From: Anaerolineae bacterium
GTDB taxonomy: Bacteria > Chloroflexota > Anaerolineae > Promineifilales > Promineifilaceae
NCBI GenBank assembly: GCA_007123775.1
Contig: SLGK01000087.1
Span: forward strand, 1-34,944
Length of the DNA stretch: 34,944 bases
Direction of reading: 5' to 3'
Positions 25,301 through 34,208 of the stretch are shown here, piece by piece (position 1 is the stretch's first letter; the number at the start of each line of letters is the position of its first letter). The notes beneath the pieces are model-generated. The model did not search any database. It worked only from the letters and a program-made list of their open reading frames with translations, and had not been told where the DNA came from. The translations under genes and the position numbers were made by a program.

Positions 25301-28300
25301 GCTGCAGAAGCAGGCCCAATTAGCGCAAGACTATGCCCTAGAAGCGATCGCCCTGGCCGATCAGATTGGTGGACAAATAACGGCCATCGAGGGGCGTTGG
25401 GTCAAAGCGCTGGCCCAGGCAGAGCTGGGTGACGTGTCGGCAGGTCTGGCAACCGTCAACCAGGCGCTCGAAATGGCCAAAACATCCGGGCTTGTCAGCG
25501 AGGAAGCCAACTGTCTGCGCGTTACCGGTATTTTGCTGGCTCAATCGGGAAAAATCGTGGCCGCCGAAACCAACCTGCGGGAGTCTCTTGAGCTATGCCG
25601 GCAAACCGATGATCCCCATCGCCACGGGCTGGCCCTGCTCGAGCTGGGCCAGCTGTATCAGATGGCGAGCCGTTTTGATGAAGAGGGGGCTGCTGAGCAG
25701 TATCATCGCTCACTGGCTGCAATTAAAGAAGCCCTCACTATTTTTTCCGCTTTGGGGGCTGCCCATGACCAGCAACTGGCCGAAAGCGTGCTGGAATTTT
25801 TGCAGACAAACCCACCTCGGCCCCAGCAGACCGACAGCGACTTTGACCAGGCCCAGGCCCAAACTGAAGCCGTGCCTGGCCAACGCTACAAAGCGGCCAT
25901 CCTCTGGCTTGATCTAACGTATCCCGCTGGGGCTGATGAGGAAGCGGTATTTGAAATTGCCGCCTTTGTGCTACCGGCGATAGCGGCTATTACGCAAGAA
26001 CATGGTGGTTACGTGCGCCAGCGTTCTGGTGGTCTCACGGCCTCCTTTGGTGTGCCCACCGCTTACGAAGACGATACGGAACGAGCGGTTCAGGCAGCTT
26101 ATTCCATTTGGTCGTATGCACAACAAGCGGCCAACCAGTTTGAGGTTCCCTTCGGCCTAAAGGTGGTCGTTAGCTCCGGAACGGTGATTGCCGGACAGGC
26201 CATCGACGCTTACGGGCAACGGCCTGTGCCCGGGCGTGAGGCGGATTTTGTCATTCGCGGCAGCCTGGTTGATCAAACCCGGCAGGCCGCCGCCGCCGTA
26301 CCGGCTAATCAGGTCTGGGTTACTGAAACTGTTCGAGTTGCCACCGAACGATTGTTTAGCTACCAGCCAGACCCGGTAACGGAATTGATTGAGGCGTCCC
26401 TATGGGCGTTGGCGGCACCGCGGCAGGCACCCGATCCCGCCAGAGGCTTGCCCGGTGTCCAAACCCGTTTCGTGGGCCGCGATGCCTCGTTACAGGCTAT
26501 GGTGAAGCTGAAACAAAATCTGGCTGAAGGCATAGGCGGCATTGCCTGGATTGAAGGCGAAGCGGGCATTGGCAAAAGCCGGCTAATGCGAGAATTTAAC
26601 GCAACTTTGTCCGCAGAAGAATGTCTCGTTTTGAATGGTGGCTGTTCCCCCCAACATGTGAACCATGCCTTCTACCTCATCTCTGACCTGCTGAGATCCC
26701 TGTTTGACTGGCAGCGAACGGATAGCAGCGACCAGGTTCGGCGCAAGATTGAAAAAAGATTATCCGCCTGGCCCGAAGACAGCCGCGCTACCCAACCCTA
26801 CCTGGAAACGTTGGCCGGTATCAAACCGGCCGGGCTGGCCGGAGAACGTCTGGCCCGCCTGGAGCCAGAGCAGCTACGCCAGCAGATATTCGTGGCCGTA
26901 CGCCGGCTGGTCATTAGCCTGACGCGGCAGCAGCCGCTCGTGGTTTTTTTGGATGACCTGCATTGGATTGACCCTGTTTCGGCCGAGCTGCTACAGTTCA
27001 TGGTCACGGCCGTTTCCTCTGTACCGATCCTCTTCGTCTGCGCGCAGCGGCGTGAGGGCAGCGACTCACCCAACGACCGCTTATTGCGTCTATATAGCCT
27101 GCTGCCCGGACAGACCGTGCGTATTATGCTTGACCGTCTGCCGCCTGAAATCAGCCGGCTACTACTCAGCGATCTGCTACCAGGTGCCGATCTCTCCCCG
27201 GACCTGCAAGAGAGTATCGTTGTGCGTAGTGAAGGCAACCCCTATTTCATTGAAGAGTTCGTGCGCATGTTCATTGAACTGGGACATGTGCAAAAGGTGG
27301 GCGAAAAGTGGCAGCTTGCAGCAGAGCGCGTCTATGATCCAGCTACCATTCCCGCCTCTCTGCAAACTTTGATTCGCTCCCGGATTGACGCCTTGCCTGC
27401 CGAGCTTAAGGAGACGCTGGAATACGCGGCCATTCTGGGCCAGACATTTGAAATCAGCCTGTTGGCCTCTGTTACCGATAATGCCAACACGAAGCTGTTG
27501 GTAGAACGCCTGGCTTCGCGACTGATGTTAGCACCGGTAGCGGACAGCAATCGTTGGCACTTTAGCCATGCACTCTATGAGTCGATTGTGTACGAAAGTA
27601 TGCTCAAAGTACAGCGCCGCCAGCGACACCACCGGGTGGCACGACTGCTGCAGCAGCTTTGGGCCGCGGAAACAGGCCACGCCCAAGAGTTAGCCTATCA
27701 CTACATGCGGGCAGACGAACAGGCAAAAGCCCTGCCCTATTTGATTGAAGCGGGTGACCAGGCGGCCGGCCAATATGCGATTGAGGAAGCGCTCGGTTAC
27801 TATCGCCAGGCGTCTGACATATTGGCCCAACTTGACCGGCCTAACGCCGAATGGCAGCGACGTCTTGCTGTTGGCCTGGGCGAAGCCTATCGATTTGTGG
27901 GACAGTACGAAGAATCCCTGGCCGCTCTGCAAACGGGTCTCGACAGTAGCGGTACCGCGCCGCTTCGTGCCGTAGACCGGGCCACGCTCTATCGTAGAAT
28001 GGGGCAGACGGCCCGCAAACAAGGGGATTTACAAGCCGCTCACGACTATCTGGTGCGTGCCGAAGCGTTGCTAACCGATCTCGATGACCCGCCGGCGATA
28101 GCCGAATTAGCCCACGTGCTGAATGAGCTGGCCTGGGTCTATTTTTCTCAGGGGCAGTTCTCGCAGACGCTAGAAACGTGCGAACAAAGCCTGGCTTACG
28201 CCCAGGCTGCGGACGGCTTAAACGAACTGGCCACGGCCCATAACTTACTGGGCGGTGTCTACTACCAGTTGGGCGAGTGGCGTGAAGCCTTTCACCACAC

Positions 28301-29129
28301 GACCCGGGCCATGATTCTGCGGGAACAGTTGGGGTATTCATGGGGTGTGGCCAGCACTTTGAGCAATCTGGGCATCCTGGCCTTTGTGGCCGGCAACTGG
28401 CATAAGTCGGTATCCTTCTTTGAACGCAGTCTGGCTCTGCGCCAGGAAATAGGGGACGTCGAAGGCATTGCCATTACGCAGAACAATTTGGGTAACGCTT
28501 ATCGTGGCCAGGGCAACCTGGAACAAGCCGAAAACTGTTTTAGAGAAAGCATTGTTACGGCACGAACGTTTAATATCGCCTATCATCTGGCCAATTCGCA
28601 GGTTGGTCTGGCCCACGTGCTGCTGCTGCAGGGCCAGGTGGCGGAAGCAGAAGAATATATCGACAAGGGTACCAGTCGGGCTGAGGAGATTGGTGCTCAA
28701 GATATTTTGGCCGAGGCGCGGCGGGTGCAGGCCGAGATCATGCTGGCCAGTTCCGCGCCTGAGAAAGCGCTGCCAACAGCCGAACAAGCCGCTGCCCTGG
28801 CCGCCGCGGCCGGGAATCGCAGTTATGAAGTCGCCGCCTGGCGTGTTGCAGCCCGGGCTGCTCTGGCTCAAAACGCGCTCCCTTTGGCTGAAACGCTGAT
28901 TCAAAAAGCAGCGGCGCTGCTATCCGAAACAACCGACCACCTTGAAGCCGGCCATGTGGCCGCCCAGGCGTATCAAATCTATAGCCGCAGCGGCCAGGAG
29001 CAGTTGGCCAGAGAAAATTTGGCCGCCGCCAGGGAAGCGTACAATCGTTTGGGGGCTGTTTTTTACTTAAGTCTGTTGGATCAAGTGCCAGCCGGAGCGG
29101 GCGATAACACTTCTCCTACACAATACTAA
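22377..29129 (+). CDS. Giant duplicated regulator: zinc ribbon, two pseudo-cyclase/AAA ATPase/TPR modules
   Basis: A 2250-residue cytoplasmic protein starting at GTG 22377, with AAGGA nine bases upstream. A zinc ribbon (C4, C7, C18, C21) opens it. Module 1: a class III nucleotidyl-cyclase homology domain (about 51-215), an AAA_16-type ATPase (Walker A GAAGVGKS 277-284, Walker B LILIFED ending D414) and TPR-like repeats (about 640-1130). Module 2 repeats the order: cyclase homology (about 1170-1340), ATPase (GEAGIGKS 1394-1401; Walker B FLDD about 1526) and TPRs (about 1780-2230). The cyclase domains look inactive. In the first, both metal aspartates are replaced (T59, Q103), as are the usual N and R of the GDTVNLAAR motif. 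The second keeps D1179 but has glycine at the other aspartate. The fold probably senses or scaffolds. Related single-module proteins are signalling ATPases. It follows the OmpR-type regulator by 44 bases. Confidence 0.88.
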   Translation: MVLCPHCNHHNPDGARTCLNCRRALAIAAGPTPATPPPSNVGTSTVAGQKRLVTVLYCTTHTPAPFAQRFEEEKQYLLERAIMKLLAQAVDEFEGHVDHLSSQGMVALFGVPIMQENHAERALRTALSLQERLQVAQERFERRYGSFLEVRMGINSGTVIATTRAGTVNLGQMVVGDTVAFASALAQAAAAGTILASAATYQLTERLCEFQPQPVSLPDRAEPAAAYQLVGVRPESDRQSSGASLPMIGRQELLAQLVTISNELSKHQQPQIVMLTGAAGVGKSRLLAEFRGKLAQSDSPQLAVHHGSCQAHASARPYGIVANMLRQMAGINEYDSLEGQYRDLTLFLESLALNRDQVHPFLAYLLGLAAVSPTIEARLALFDADMLQKLIHNAVRQLTLALGLQSPLILIFEDIQWVDRASLNLLSHLLNTTDDLPILYIFTSREPEAEHALNATGPITRLHLPALTTAEGRLLAEQLVGPANGANSDLIEQIVKRAGGNPFFMEEIVRMLGDDVAAAAAGDGQLAASQVQTLLHDVPGTLQALILARLDRLDSYHRQTLEKAAVVGTTFSDKLLQALDSLPQETVKSHLEYLIYCEFIDPDPQEEGYFRFRHDLVQEILYGAMLRRQRQALHEQVATVLEVESDELKADRVELLAHHYSQSPVPQKAIPYLLQVADAAAQRMANETAVAHYQRVVDLVSKQPAGGREFLFRAKIGLGKGHKYLGDYDKAHAVLSEMLPALLSWSIKADQSKLVHITTAAFGELADIQIRKGNYGQAISHLEAGIDALGDNAAQTYPTLYRFLTERVVHTYFRQGKLVDALALAQSAVASVTPDEAPDPAILANLYSLLGGISWQQGNLKLAINYVRQCLRLHEKLDYPYGMANAYNNLGVLSWQQGNWNQAIQYWSRGLAVQLEIGDKHNIALGRLNLGQLHLQMGNFDQAENETLAALGIARQANDSYSLALAYAMLGQHALLQKQAQLAQDYALEAIALADQIGGQITAIEGRWVKALAQAELGDVSAGLATVNQALEMAKTSGLVSEEANCLRVTGILLAQSGKIVAAETNLRESLELCRQTDDPHRHGLALLELGQLYQMASRFDEEGAAEQYHRSLAAIKEALTIFSALGAAHDQQLAESVLEFLQTNPPRPQQTDSDFDQAQAQTEAVPGQRYKAAILWLDLTYPAGADEEAVFEIAAFVLPAIAAITQEHGGYVRQRSGGLTASFGVPTAYEDDTERAVQAAYSIWSYAQQAANQFEVPFGLKVVVSSGTVIAGQAIDAYGQRPVPGREADFVIRGSLVDQTRQAAAAVPANQVWVTETVRVATERLFSYQPDPVTELIEASLWALAAPRQAPDPARGLPGVQTRFVGRDASLQAMVKLKQNLAEGIGGIAWIEGEAGIGKSRLMREFNATLSAEECLVLNGGCSPQHVNHAFYLISDLLRSLFDWQRTDSSDQVRRKIEKRLSAWPEDSRATQPYLETLAGIKPAGLAGERLARLEPEQLRQQIFVAVRRLVISLTRQQPLVVFLDDLHWIDPVSAELLQFMVTAVSSVPILFVCAQRREGSDSPNDRLLRLYSLLPGQTVRIMLDRLPPEISRLLLSDLLPGADLSPDLQESIVVRSEGNPYFIEEFVRMFIELGHVQKVGEKWQLAAERVYDPATIPASLQTLIRSRIDALPAELKETLEYAAILGQTFEISLLASVTDNANTKLLVERLASRLMLAPVADSNRWHFSHALYESIVYESMLKVQRRQRHHRVARLLQQLWAAETGHAQELAYHYMRADEQAKALPYLIEAGDQAAGQYAIEEALGYYRQASDILAQLDRPNAEWQRRLAVGLGEAYRFVGQYEESLAALQTGLDSSGTAPLRAVDRATLYRRMGQTARKQGDLQAAHDYLVRAEALLTDLDDPPAIAELAHVLNELAWVYFSQGQFSQTLETCEQSLAYAQAADGLNELATAHNLLGGVYYQLGEWREAFHHTTRAMILREQLGYSWGVASTLSNLGILAFVAGNWHKSVSFFERSLALRQEIGDVEGIAITQNNLGNAYRGQGNLEQAENCFRESIVTARTFNIAYHLANSQVGLAHVLLLQGQVAEAEEYIDKGTSRAEEIGAQDILAEARRVQAEIMLASSAPEKALPTAEQAAALAAAAGNRSYEVAAWRVAARAALAQNALPLAETLIQKAAALLSETTDHLEAGHVAAQAYQIYSRSGQEQLARENLAAAREAYNRLGAVFYLSLLDQVPAGAGDNTSPTQY

Positions 29130-29242
29130 CTAAACTCCTACACACCAGCCATATACTTTCCCCTCTAATCCGTATATCCTTACAATCAAATATTGTTTTA
29201 AGCGCGGAAAGCACTTTTCCTAACCTTTAATTGGAGTTCATT

Positions 29243-31393
29243 ATGCACACATTCCAGCTTAGACGAAGCTTCCAATGGCTGCTTTTTCTTTGTGTCCTGT
29301 CGGTCGGTATCTTGGCCACGACGGCCGTTACCCGCGATGACGCTGTTTCAGAGGCGGGCACAGCCCAGGAGACCGCTGCCTACATCGTTCAGGCCGCGGA
29401 CCTGGCAACGGCCCAAGCCGCTGTTGCTGCCGTCGGGGGCACGGTGACCCACGAACTGGGTATCATCAACGCCGCCGGTGCGCAGCTTACGGCGGCGCAA
29501 AAGGCCCAACTACAGGCCAATGGGCAGGTCACAAATATCTACAGCGACCACGTGGCCGAAGTAGATAGCTTTGGCATGTTGCGTTCGGCGACGCTCGACG
29601 TGGCGGCCGATACCTTTATAAGATCCGGCTCACCGCACAATAGTTTCGGTACTGCGCCTGAGCTGCCGGTGCATGAAAGCAATCAACAGCGTTCGCGGGC
29701 GCTGTACCAGTTTGACTTATCATCCATTCCCCCCAATGCCGTGATTCTGTCGGCAATCTTTAACGTTTGGGCCACCGAGGGCGATAGGGACCCGGTCCGA
29801 GCCTATCCCATCACCCAGGCCTGGGAAGAGTCGGTAAACTGGCACACAATAGCAGATAGTTACAACAGCCAGATGAGTGTAAGCTTCAGCCCGCGCCAAA
29901 ACAACCGCTACCATGCGCTAAATCTTACTGGTTTTGTCCAAAGCTGGGTAGAGGGCAGTATGCCTAATAATGGGGTTATGCTCATCTCAGACGGTAATCC
30001 GAACAGAACCTACAGATTTACCAGCCGTGAATGGAGCAACAGCCAGCAGCGGCCTCGCCTGACGGTACATTATTTGCTTGTCCCCAGCCCCGCGGATGCC
30101 TCACTAGTAGCCGGGGCGAATCCGCTGCACGCTCAGGGCAAGACCGGCAGTGGCGCGACGGTCGCCGTCATCGACACCGGCTGGTTGAATACGGCTGCGC
30201 TGAACCAGAAAAGCAATGGGCAGAATCGTTTGTTGGCCCAGTATGATGCCATTCTCGATCAGCAGCACAGCGGCGTGACAAACGATGACCAGCACGGCCA
30301 CGGCGCACACGTAGCCAGTATCATTGCCAATAGCAGCCAGGGCGAGAACGGCTTCCATAGCGTAGCCCCTGACAGTAATCTGGTGGTAGTTAAAGCGTTT
30401 GACCAGAACGGCCGTGGCAGCTATCTGGACGTCATTCGGGGAATCGATTGGGTCGTCAACAACCGGCAGGCCCATAACATCAGAGTGCTTAACCTCTCGT
30501 TTAGCGCCGAGCCTCAATCCCATTATTGGGACGATCCCCTGAACCAGGCCGTTATGCGTGCCTGGAAGGAAGGTATTGTGGTGGTGGCGGCCGCCGGTAA
30601 CCGCGGTCCCGACCCCATGACGATTGGCGTACCCGGCAACGTGCCCTACGTTATTACCGTCGGTGCGATTTCCGACAACTTTAACCCGTACAATCCGTCA
30701 GACAACTTCTTGACCTCTTTCTCCTCAGCCGGGCCGACCGTAGAAGGTTTTGTCAAGCCGGAGGTAGTGGCTCCCGGCGGCCATGTCGTTGGCCTGTTGG
30801 CGTCCAACTCAACATTAGGGACGACACGCCCCGCCAACTTCATCAATAACCACTACTTTGCCATGTCGGGCACGTCACAGGCAACGGCCGTTGTCAGCGG
30901 TATCGTGGCCCAGATGTTGGCCCACAATCCTGGTCTTTCACCCGACACGGTGAAATGCCGGCTGATGGCCACGGCGCGGGTCGCGGTGGACGAGCAGGGT
31001 CAACCGGCCTACAGCATCTTCCAGCAGGGTGCCGGCCTGGTTAATGCGCACGGGGCTGTCTACAGCAACGCCAGCGGCTGCGCCAACCAGGGGTTGAACG
31101 TTAATCAAGACCTGAACAGCAACAATCATTTTCAAGGCCCGGCCAACCAGGACGCCGACGGCAACTACTACCTGACCGATTTGAATGGCGACGGCTTCGC
31201 CTGGAGCGGCGGCTTTGCCTGGAGCGGTGGCTTCGCCTGGAGCGATGGTTTTGCCTGGAGCGGCGGTTTTGCCTGGAGTGACGGCTTTGCCTGGAGCGGT
31301 GGCTTTGCCTGGAGTGACAGCTACGTTTGGGACGCCGGTTTTGCCTGGAGCGCGGCCGATGTGGCCGTCAACCAGTGGGTAGAGCATGAATAA
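29243..31393 (+). CDS. Secreted subtilisin-like serine protease (S8) with DNRLRE/CBM96-like module
   Basis: A 716-residue preproprotein; GGAG lies six bases before ATG 29243. Residues 1-30 form a signal peptide or anchor (FQWLLFLCVLSVGILATTAV). An I9-like propeptide (about 50-115, AYIVQAADL, GGTVTHELGIINAAGA) should fold and inhibit the protease. A beta-sandwich module of the DNRLRE/CBM96 type (about 120-285; SRALYQFDLSSIPPNAVI, FVQSWVEG) precedes the S8 domain. The catalytic triad is D311 (VAVIDTGW), H353 (HGAHVAS) and S545 (SGTSQATA), with the oxyanion asparagine in AAAGNRGPD. The protein ends in nine tryptophan-rich hexapeptides. No LPXTG or other sorting signal is seen. It is the first of three tandem paralogues, separated from the next by 69 bases. 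Confidence 0.93.
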   Translation: MHTFQLRRSFQWLLFLCVLSVGILATTAVTRDDAVSEAGTAQETAAYIVQAADLATAQAAVAAVGGTVTHELGIINAAGAQLTAAQKAQLQANGQVTNIYSDHVAEVDSFGMLRSATLDVAADTFIRSGSPHNSFGTAPELPVHESNQQRSRALYQFDLSSIPPNAVILSAIFNVWATEGDRDPVRAYPITQAWEESVNWHTIADSYNSQMSVSFSPRQNNRYHALNLTGFVQSWVEGSMPNNGVMLISDGNPNRTYRFTSREWSNSQQRPRLTVHYLLVPSPADASLVAGANPLHAQGKTGSGATVAVIDTGWLNTAALNQKSNGQNRLLAQYDAILDQQHSGVTNDDQHGHGAHVASIIANSSQGENGFHSVAPDSNLVVVKAFDQNGRGSYLDVIRGIDWVVNNRQAHNIRVLNLSFSAEPQSHYWDDPLNQAVMRAWKEGIVVVAAAGNRGPDPMTIGVPGNVPYVITVGAISDNFNPYNPSDNFLTSFSSAGPTVEGFVKPEVVAPGGHVVGLLASNSTLGTTRPANFINNHYFAMSGTSQATAVVSGIVAQMLAHNPGLSPDTVKCRLMATARVAVDEQGQPAYSIFQQGAGLVNAHGAVYSNASGCANQGLNVNQDLNSNNHFQGPANQDADGNYYLTDLNGDGFAWSGGFAWSGGFAWSDGFAWSGGFAWSDGFAWSGGFAWSDSYVWDAGFAWSAADVAVNQWVEHE
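31193..31354 (+). repeat. Nine 18-bp repeats encoding GFAWSG hexapeptides (first protease)
   Basis: Nine in-frame 18-base units encode GFAWSG or GFAWSD, alternating in the middle, with SYVWDA as the eighth unit and GFAWSA as the last. Codons differ between units, so the peptide sequence is being conserved and not just recently copied DNA. The array sits near the C-terminus after the calcium-loop-like DADGNYYLTDLNGDGF. Confidence 0.95.
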
Positions 31394-31462
31394 CTATCGG
31401 GCGCGTAACGGTTTGAAGCAGCCCGCTATCTGACTTTATTGATATCGTTAACGGAGTTAACC

Positions 31463-34162
31463 ATGATGCAGCACCAACCAGAAACCCAGCTTAGGGACCG
31501 GAACGAGACAGCGCCTGCTGCTCTCGGCAAAAAAGGGGTGAGTTGGCAAAACGGCCGTTATCTCCTTTTGTGGCTTTGCTTCTTTACTATTGCCCTGCTG
31601 GTTTCTACCGCACCGTTGGGCAGCCAGCTAGTGACCGGGCCAGAACAGCCGGCCGACGCCTATATTGTGCAGGCGGTGGATTTAGAAACGGCCGTGGCCG
31701 CCGTACAGGCGGTGGGCGGAACCGTGACCCACGAATTGGGCATCATCAACGCTGCCGGGGCCACGTTGACTCCGTTCCAGGTTCGCGCTTTACAAGAGCA
31801 GCCACACATTCAGGCAGTTTACGCCGACCAGATGGTTCACGCCACGTCCGTTGCTTACGAGACGGTGCGGGATGCGTTCACGAACCCGGCCTATAATAAC
31901 AACGACGGCACGGCGTCATGGGCCAGCGACTGGCTGGAAATCGGCGAGGCTGATGGGCCGCAACACGGCGCTGTCCGCATTGCCGATGAACGTCTGGACA
32001 TCCGCGGGGCGAACAAGGGGATACAGCGAGCGATCAATCTGGACGAGGCCACCAGCGCCACGCTGACGCTGACCCTGGCCCGCGCCCATTTGCGCAACGG
32101 TAATCAATTTGTGCAGTTGCAAATCTCGACAGACGGGGGCGATACCTGGCTCGAGCTTGATCGCTTTGCCGGTCGTATTATGAACGAGGAGAGTCCACGC
32201 CAGTTCAGCTATGATATAACGCCGTTTGCCTCGGCCAATACCCTGATTCGCCTGCTCTCTTCGGCCAATGTCAACAACAACAACGGCCGTGTCTATCTGT
32301 CTAATATTGAAATTGCGTACCAGATACCTTTGCCATCACCGCCCATAGAACTTTGGCAAGTTCGGGATGAATTTAACGCAGTTGCCTATGACAACAATGA
32401 CGGCAACCAGCCCTGGGCCGGCCCCTGGCGCGAGTTTTTGGATTGGGGTGGCCCCACCGGCGGCAACATTCGTATTACCAACGAGAGCGGCGACAACAGA
32501 CTCCATCTACAGCCATCGAACGCCGCCATCTGGCGGGTGGCCGATATTGCCGGGGCCACGGCCGCCGAACTGCGCTTCGACTACAAGCGGGTCAACTTTG
32601 TTGAAGGCGACCGCTTGAGCGTCTGGTTCTCACGAGATGGCGGCCGGAGCTGGTTCCGCTCGGCGCGTATTGAAGGTTCCGGTAGCGACAGCGATTACCA
32701 GACGGCAACTTTTGATCTGGCGGACGCCATCCGGGCCAACACCGCCATTCGTTTTTCGGCCTACAGCTCCAGCGGTAATGTCTTTGATATCTACATTGAT
32801 AACGTCACCGTCGAGCACGATGCCTATTACCCCACCGATCCGGCCCAGATGGCCAACCCCGTCCCCCGCATAGACGCCCATCTGCTTCATGCTCAAGGCA
32901 TTACCGGTCAGGGCGTGACCATTGCCGTCTTAGATACCGGTTACTGGAATTATCCGGAGCTGGACTTCACGGCCAACGGTCAGACGCGCCCGCGAGTGCA
33001 GTATGATGCCGTGCGCAATGCTGTGGACTGCATTAACTGCGCCGTCAGCACCGATCAGAGCGGTCACGGCGCCCACGTCTCCAGCATCGCCATGAGCGCG
33101 GCCCAGGATGCCAACGGCCATTACCTGGGCGTGGCCCCCAACAGCCGGATTGCCACCCTAAAGGCGTTCGACGCTACCGGCGCCGGCCGCTACCTGGACG
33201 TCATTCGGGCGATTGATTGGGCCGTAACCAACAAGGACACCTACAATATCCGCGTCCTGAACCTTTCCTTCAGCGCGACGCCTCAATCATACTATTGGGA
33301 TGACCCGCTCAACCAGGCCGTTATGCGGGCCTGGGAGGCCGGTCTGGTAGTAGTGGCGGCGGCTGGCAACAGGGGGCCGGGGCCGATGTCCATCGGCGTG
33401 CCTGGTAATGTGCCCTACATCATTACCGTAGGTGCCATGACGGATAATTTTACGCCGGATGACAGCAGCGATGATTTCCTGGCCTCTTTCTCTGCGGCCG
33501 GCCCCACGGTAGAGGGGTTTGTCAAGCCCGATATTGTCGCGCCTGGCGGGCATATACGGGGTATCATGCCCAACCATGGGCGGATCGCCCAGGATTACCC
33601 CCATTACTTTGGCGGGCAAAGCCAGTTTATGATGTCCGGCACGTCGCAGGCGGCGGCCGTAACCAGCGGTGTCGCGGCCTTGATGCTCCAGGCTAACCCC
33701 AACCTGACGCCCGATGACGTTAAATGCCGCCTGATGGCTACGGCGCAGGCAGCCCAAGATTCGGAAGGCACGCTCGTTTATAGCGTCTTCCAGCAGGGTG
33801 CGGGCCTGGTCAATGCCTATCAAGCCGTCCACAGCACGGCGGCCGGCTGCGCCAACCAGGGGCTAGACATTACGGCCGATCTGGCCGGTACGCAGCATTT
33901 TCAAGGCCCGGCTAACCAGGACAGCGACGGCAACTACTACCTGACCGATCTTAACGGCGACGGTTTTGCCTGGAGTGGCGGTTTTGCCTGGAGCGGCGGT
34001 TTTGTCTGGTCGGGTGGTTTTGCCTGGAGCGGTGGCTTTGCCTGGTCCGGCGGTTTCGCCTGGAGTGGTGGCTTTGCCTGGAGTGATAGCTACGTCTGGG
34101 AAGATGGTTTTGCCTGGAGCGGCGCCAATATGGCCATAAACCAGTGGGTGCCGCAACAGTAG
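31463..34162 (+). CDS. Secreted subtilisin-like serine protease (S8) with two beta-sandwich modules
   Basis: An 899-residue paralogue of the preceding protease; GGAG (31453-31456) precedes ATG 31463, with a second ATG right after it. A longer N-terminal cytoplasmic stretch leads to a hydrophobic signal/anchor (LLLWLCFFTIALLVSTAPLG, about residues 35-54). The I9-like propeptide follows (AYIVQAVDLETAVAAVQAVG). Instead of the DNRLRE module there are two related jelly-roll-like segments (about 130-290 and 295-460), both starting with a YNNNDG/YDNNDG and W-rich pattern. The S8 triad is D491 (VLDTGYW), H535 (SGHGAHVSS) and S728 (SGTSQAAA). The C-terminus has nine GFAWSG-type hexapeptides. It would be exported and self-activated; substrates are unknown. 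Confidence 0.93.
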   Translation: MMQHQPETQLRDRNETAPAALGKKGVSWQNGRYLLLWLCFFTIALLVSTAPLGSQLVTGPEQPADAYIVQAVDLETAVAAVQAVGGTVTHELGIINAAGATLTPFQVRALQEQPHIQAVYADQMVHATSVAYETVRDAFTNPAYNNNDGTASWASDWLEIGEADGPQHGAVRIADERLDIRGANKGIQRAINLDEATSATLTLTLARAHLRNGNQFVQLQISTDGGDTWLELDRFAGRIMNEESPRQFSYDITPFASANTLIRLLSSANVNNNNGRVYLSNIEIAYQIPLPSPPIELWQVRDEFNAVAYDNNDGNQPWAGPWREFLDWGGPTGGNIRITNESGDNRLHLQPSNAAIWRVADIAGATAAELRFDYKRVNFVEGDRLSVWFSRDGGRSWFRSARIEGSGSDSDYQTATFDLADAIRANTAIRFSAYSSSGNVFDIYIDNVTVEHDAYYPTDPAQMANPVPRIDAHLLHAQGITGQGVTIAVLDTGYWNYPELDFTANGQTRPRVQYDAVRNAVDCINCAVSTDQSGHGAHVSSIAMSAAQDANGHYLGVAPNSRIATLKAFDATGAGRYLDVIRAIDWAVTNKDTYNIRVLNLSFSATPQSYYWDDPLNQAVMRAWEAGLVVVAAAGNRGPGPMSIGVPGNVPYIITVGAMTDNFTPDDSSDDFLASFSAAGPTVEGFVKPDIVAPGGHIRGIMPNHGRIAQDYPHYFGGQSQFMMSGTSQAAAVTSGVAALMLQANPNLTPDDVKCRLMATAQAAQDSEGTLVYSVFQQGAGLVNAYQAVHSTAAGCANQGLDITADLAGTQHFQGPANQDSDGNYYLTDLNGDGFAWSGGFAWSGGFVWSGGFAWSGGFAWSGGFAWSGGFAWSDSYVWEDGFAWSGANMAINQWVPQQ
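33962..34123 (+). repeat. Nine 18-bp repeats encoding GFAWSG hexapeptides (second protease)
   Basis: Nine in-frame units, as in the first protease: mainly GFAWSG, with GFVWSG third, GFAWSD seventh, SYVWED eighth and GFAWSG ninth. Copy number and the position of the variant SYVW unit are the same as in the paralogue, although glycine replaces most of the aspartates. Codon use varies between units. Confidence 0.95.
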
Positions 34163-34208
34163 TGTGCGGTCAGCAGTATTAATTAGACGATTTGTTGGAG
34201 AAATTATT

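Noticed and set aside
31193-31354. 18-bp repeats considered as a DNA-level minisatellite without function
   Set aside because: Codons differ between units while the peptide is kept, and the paralogue has the same unit number, so the repeats are under protein-level constraint.
31394-31462. Possible terminator hairpin (CGGGC...GCCCG) between the first two proteases
   Set aside because: The stem is five base pairs with a long loop and no T-tract; it does not support termination.
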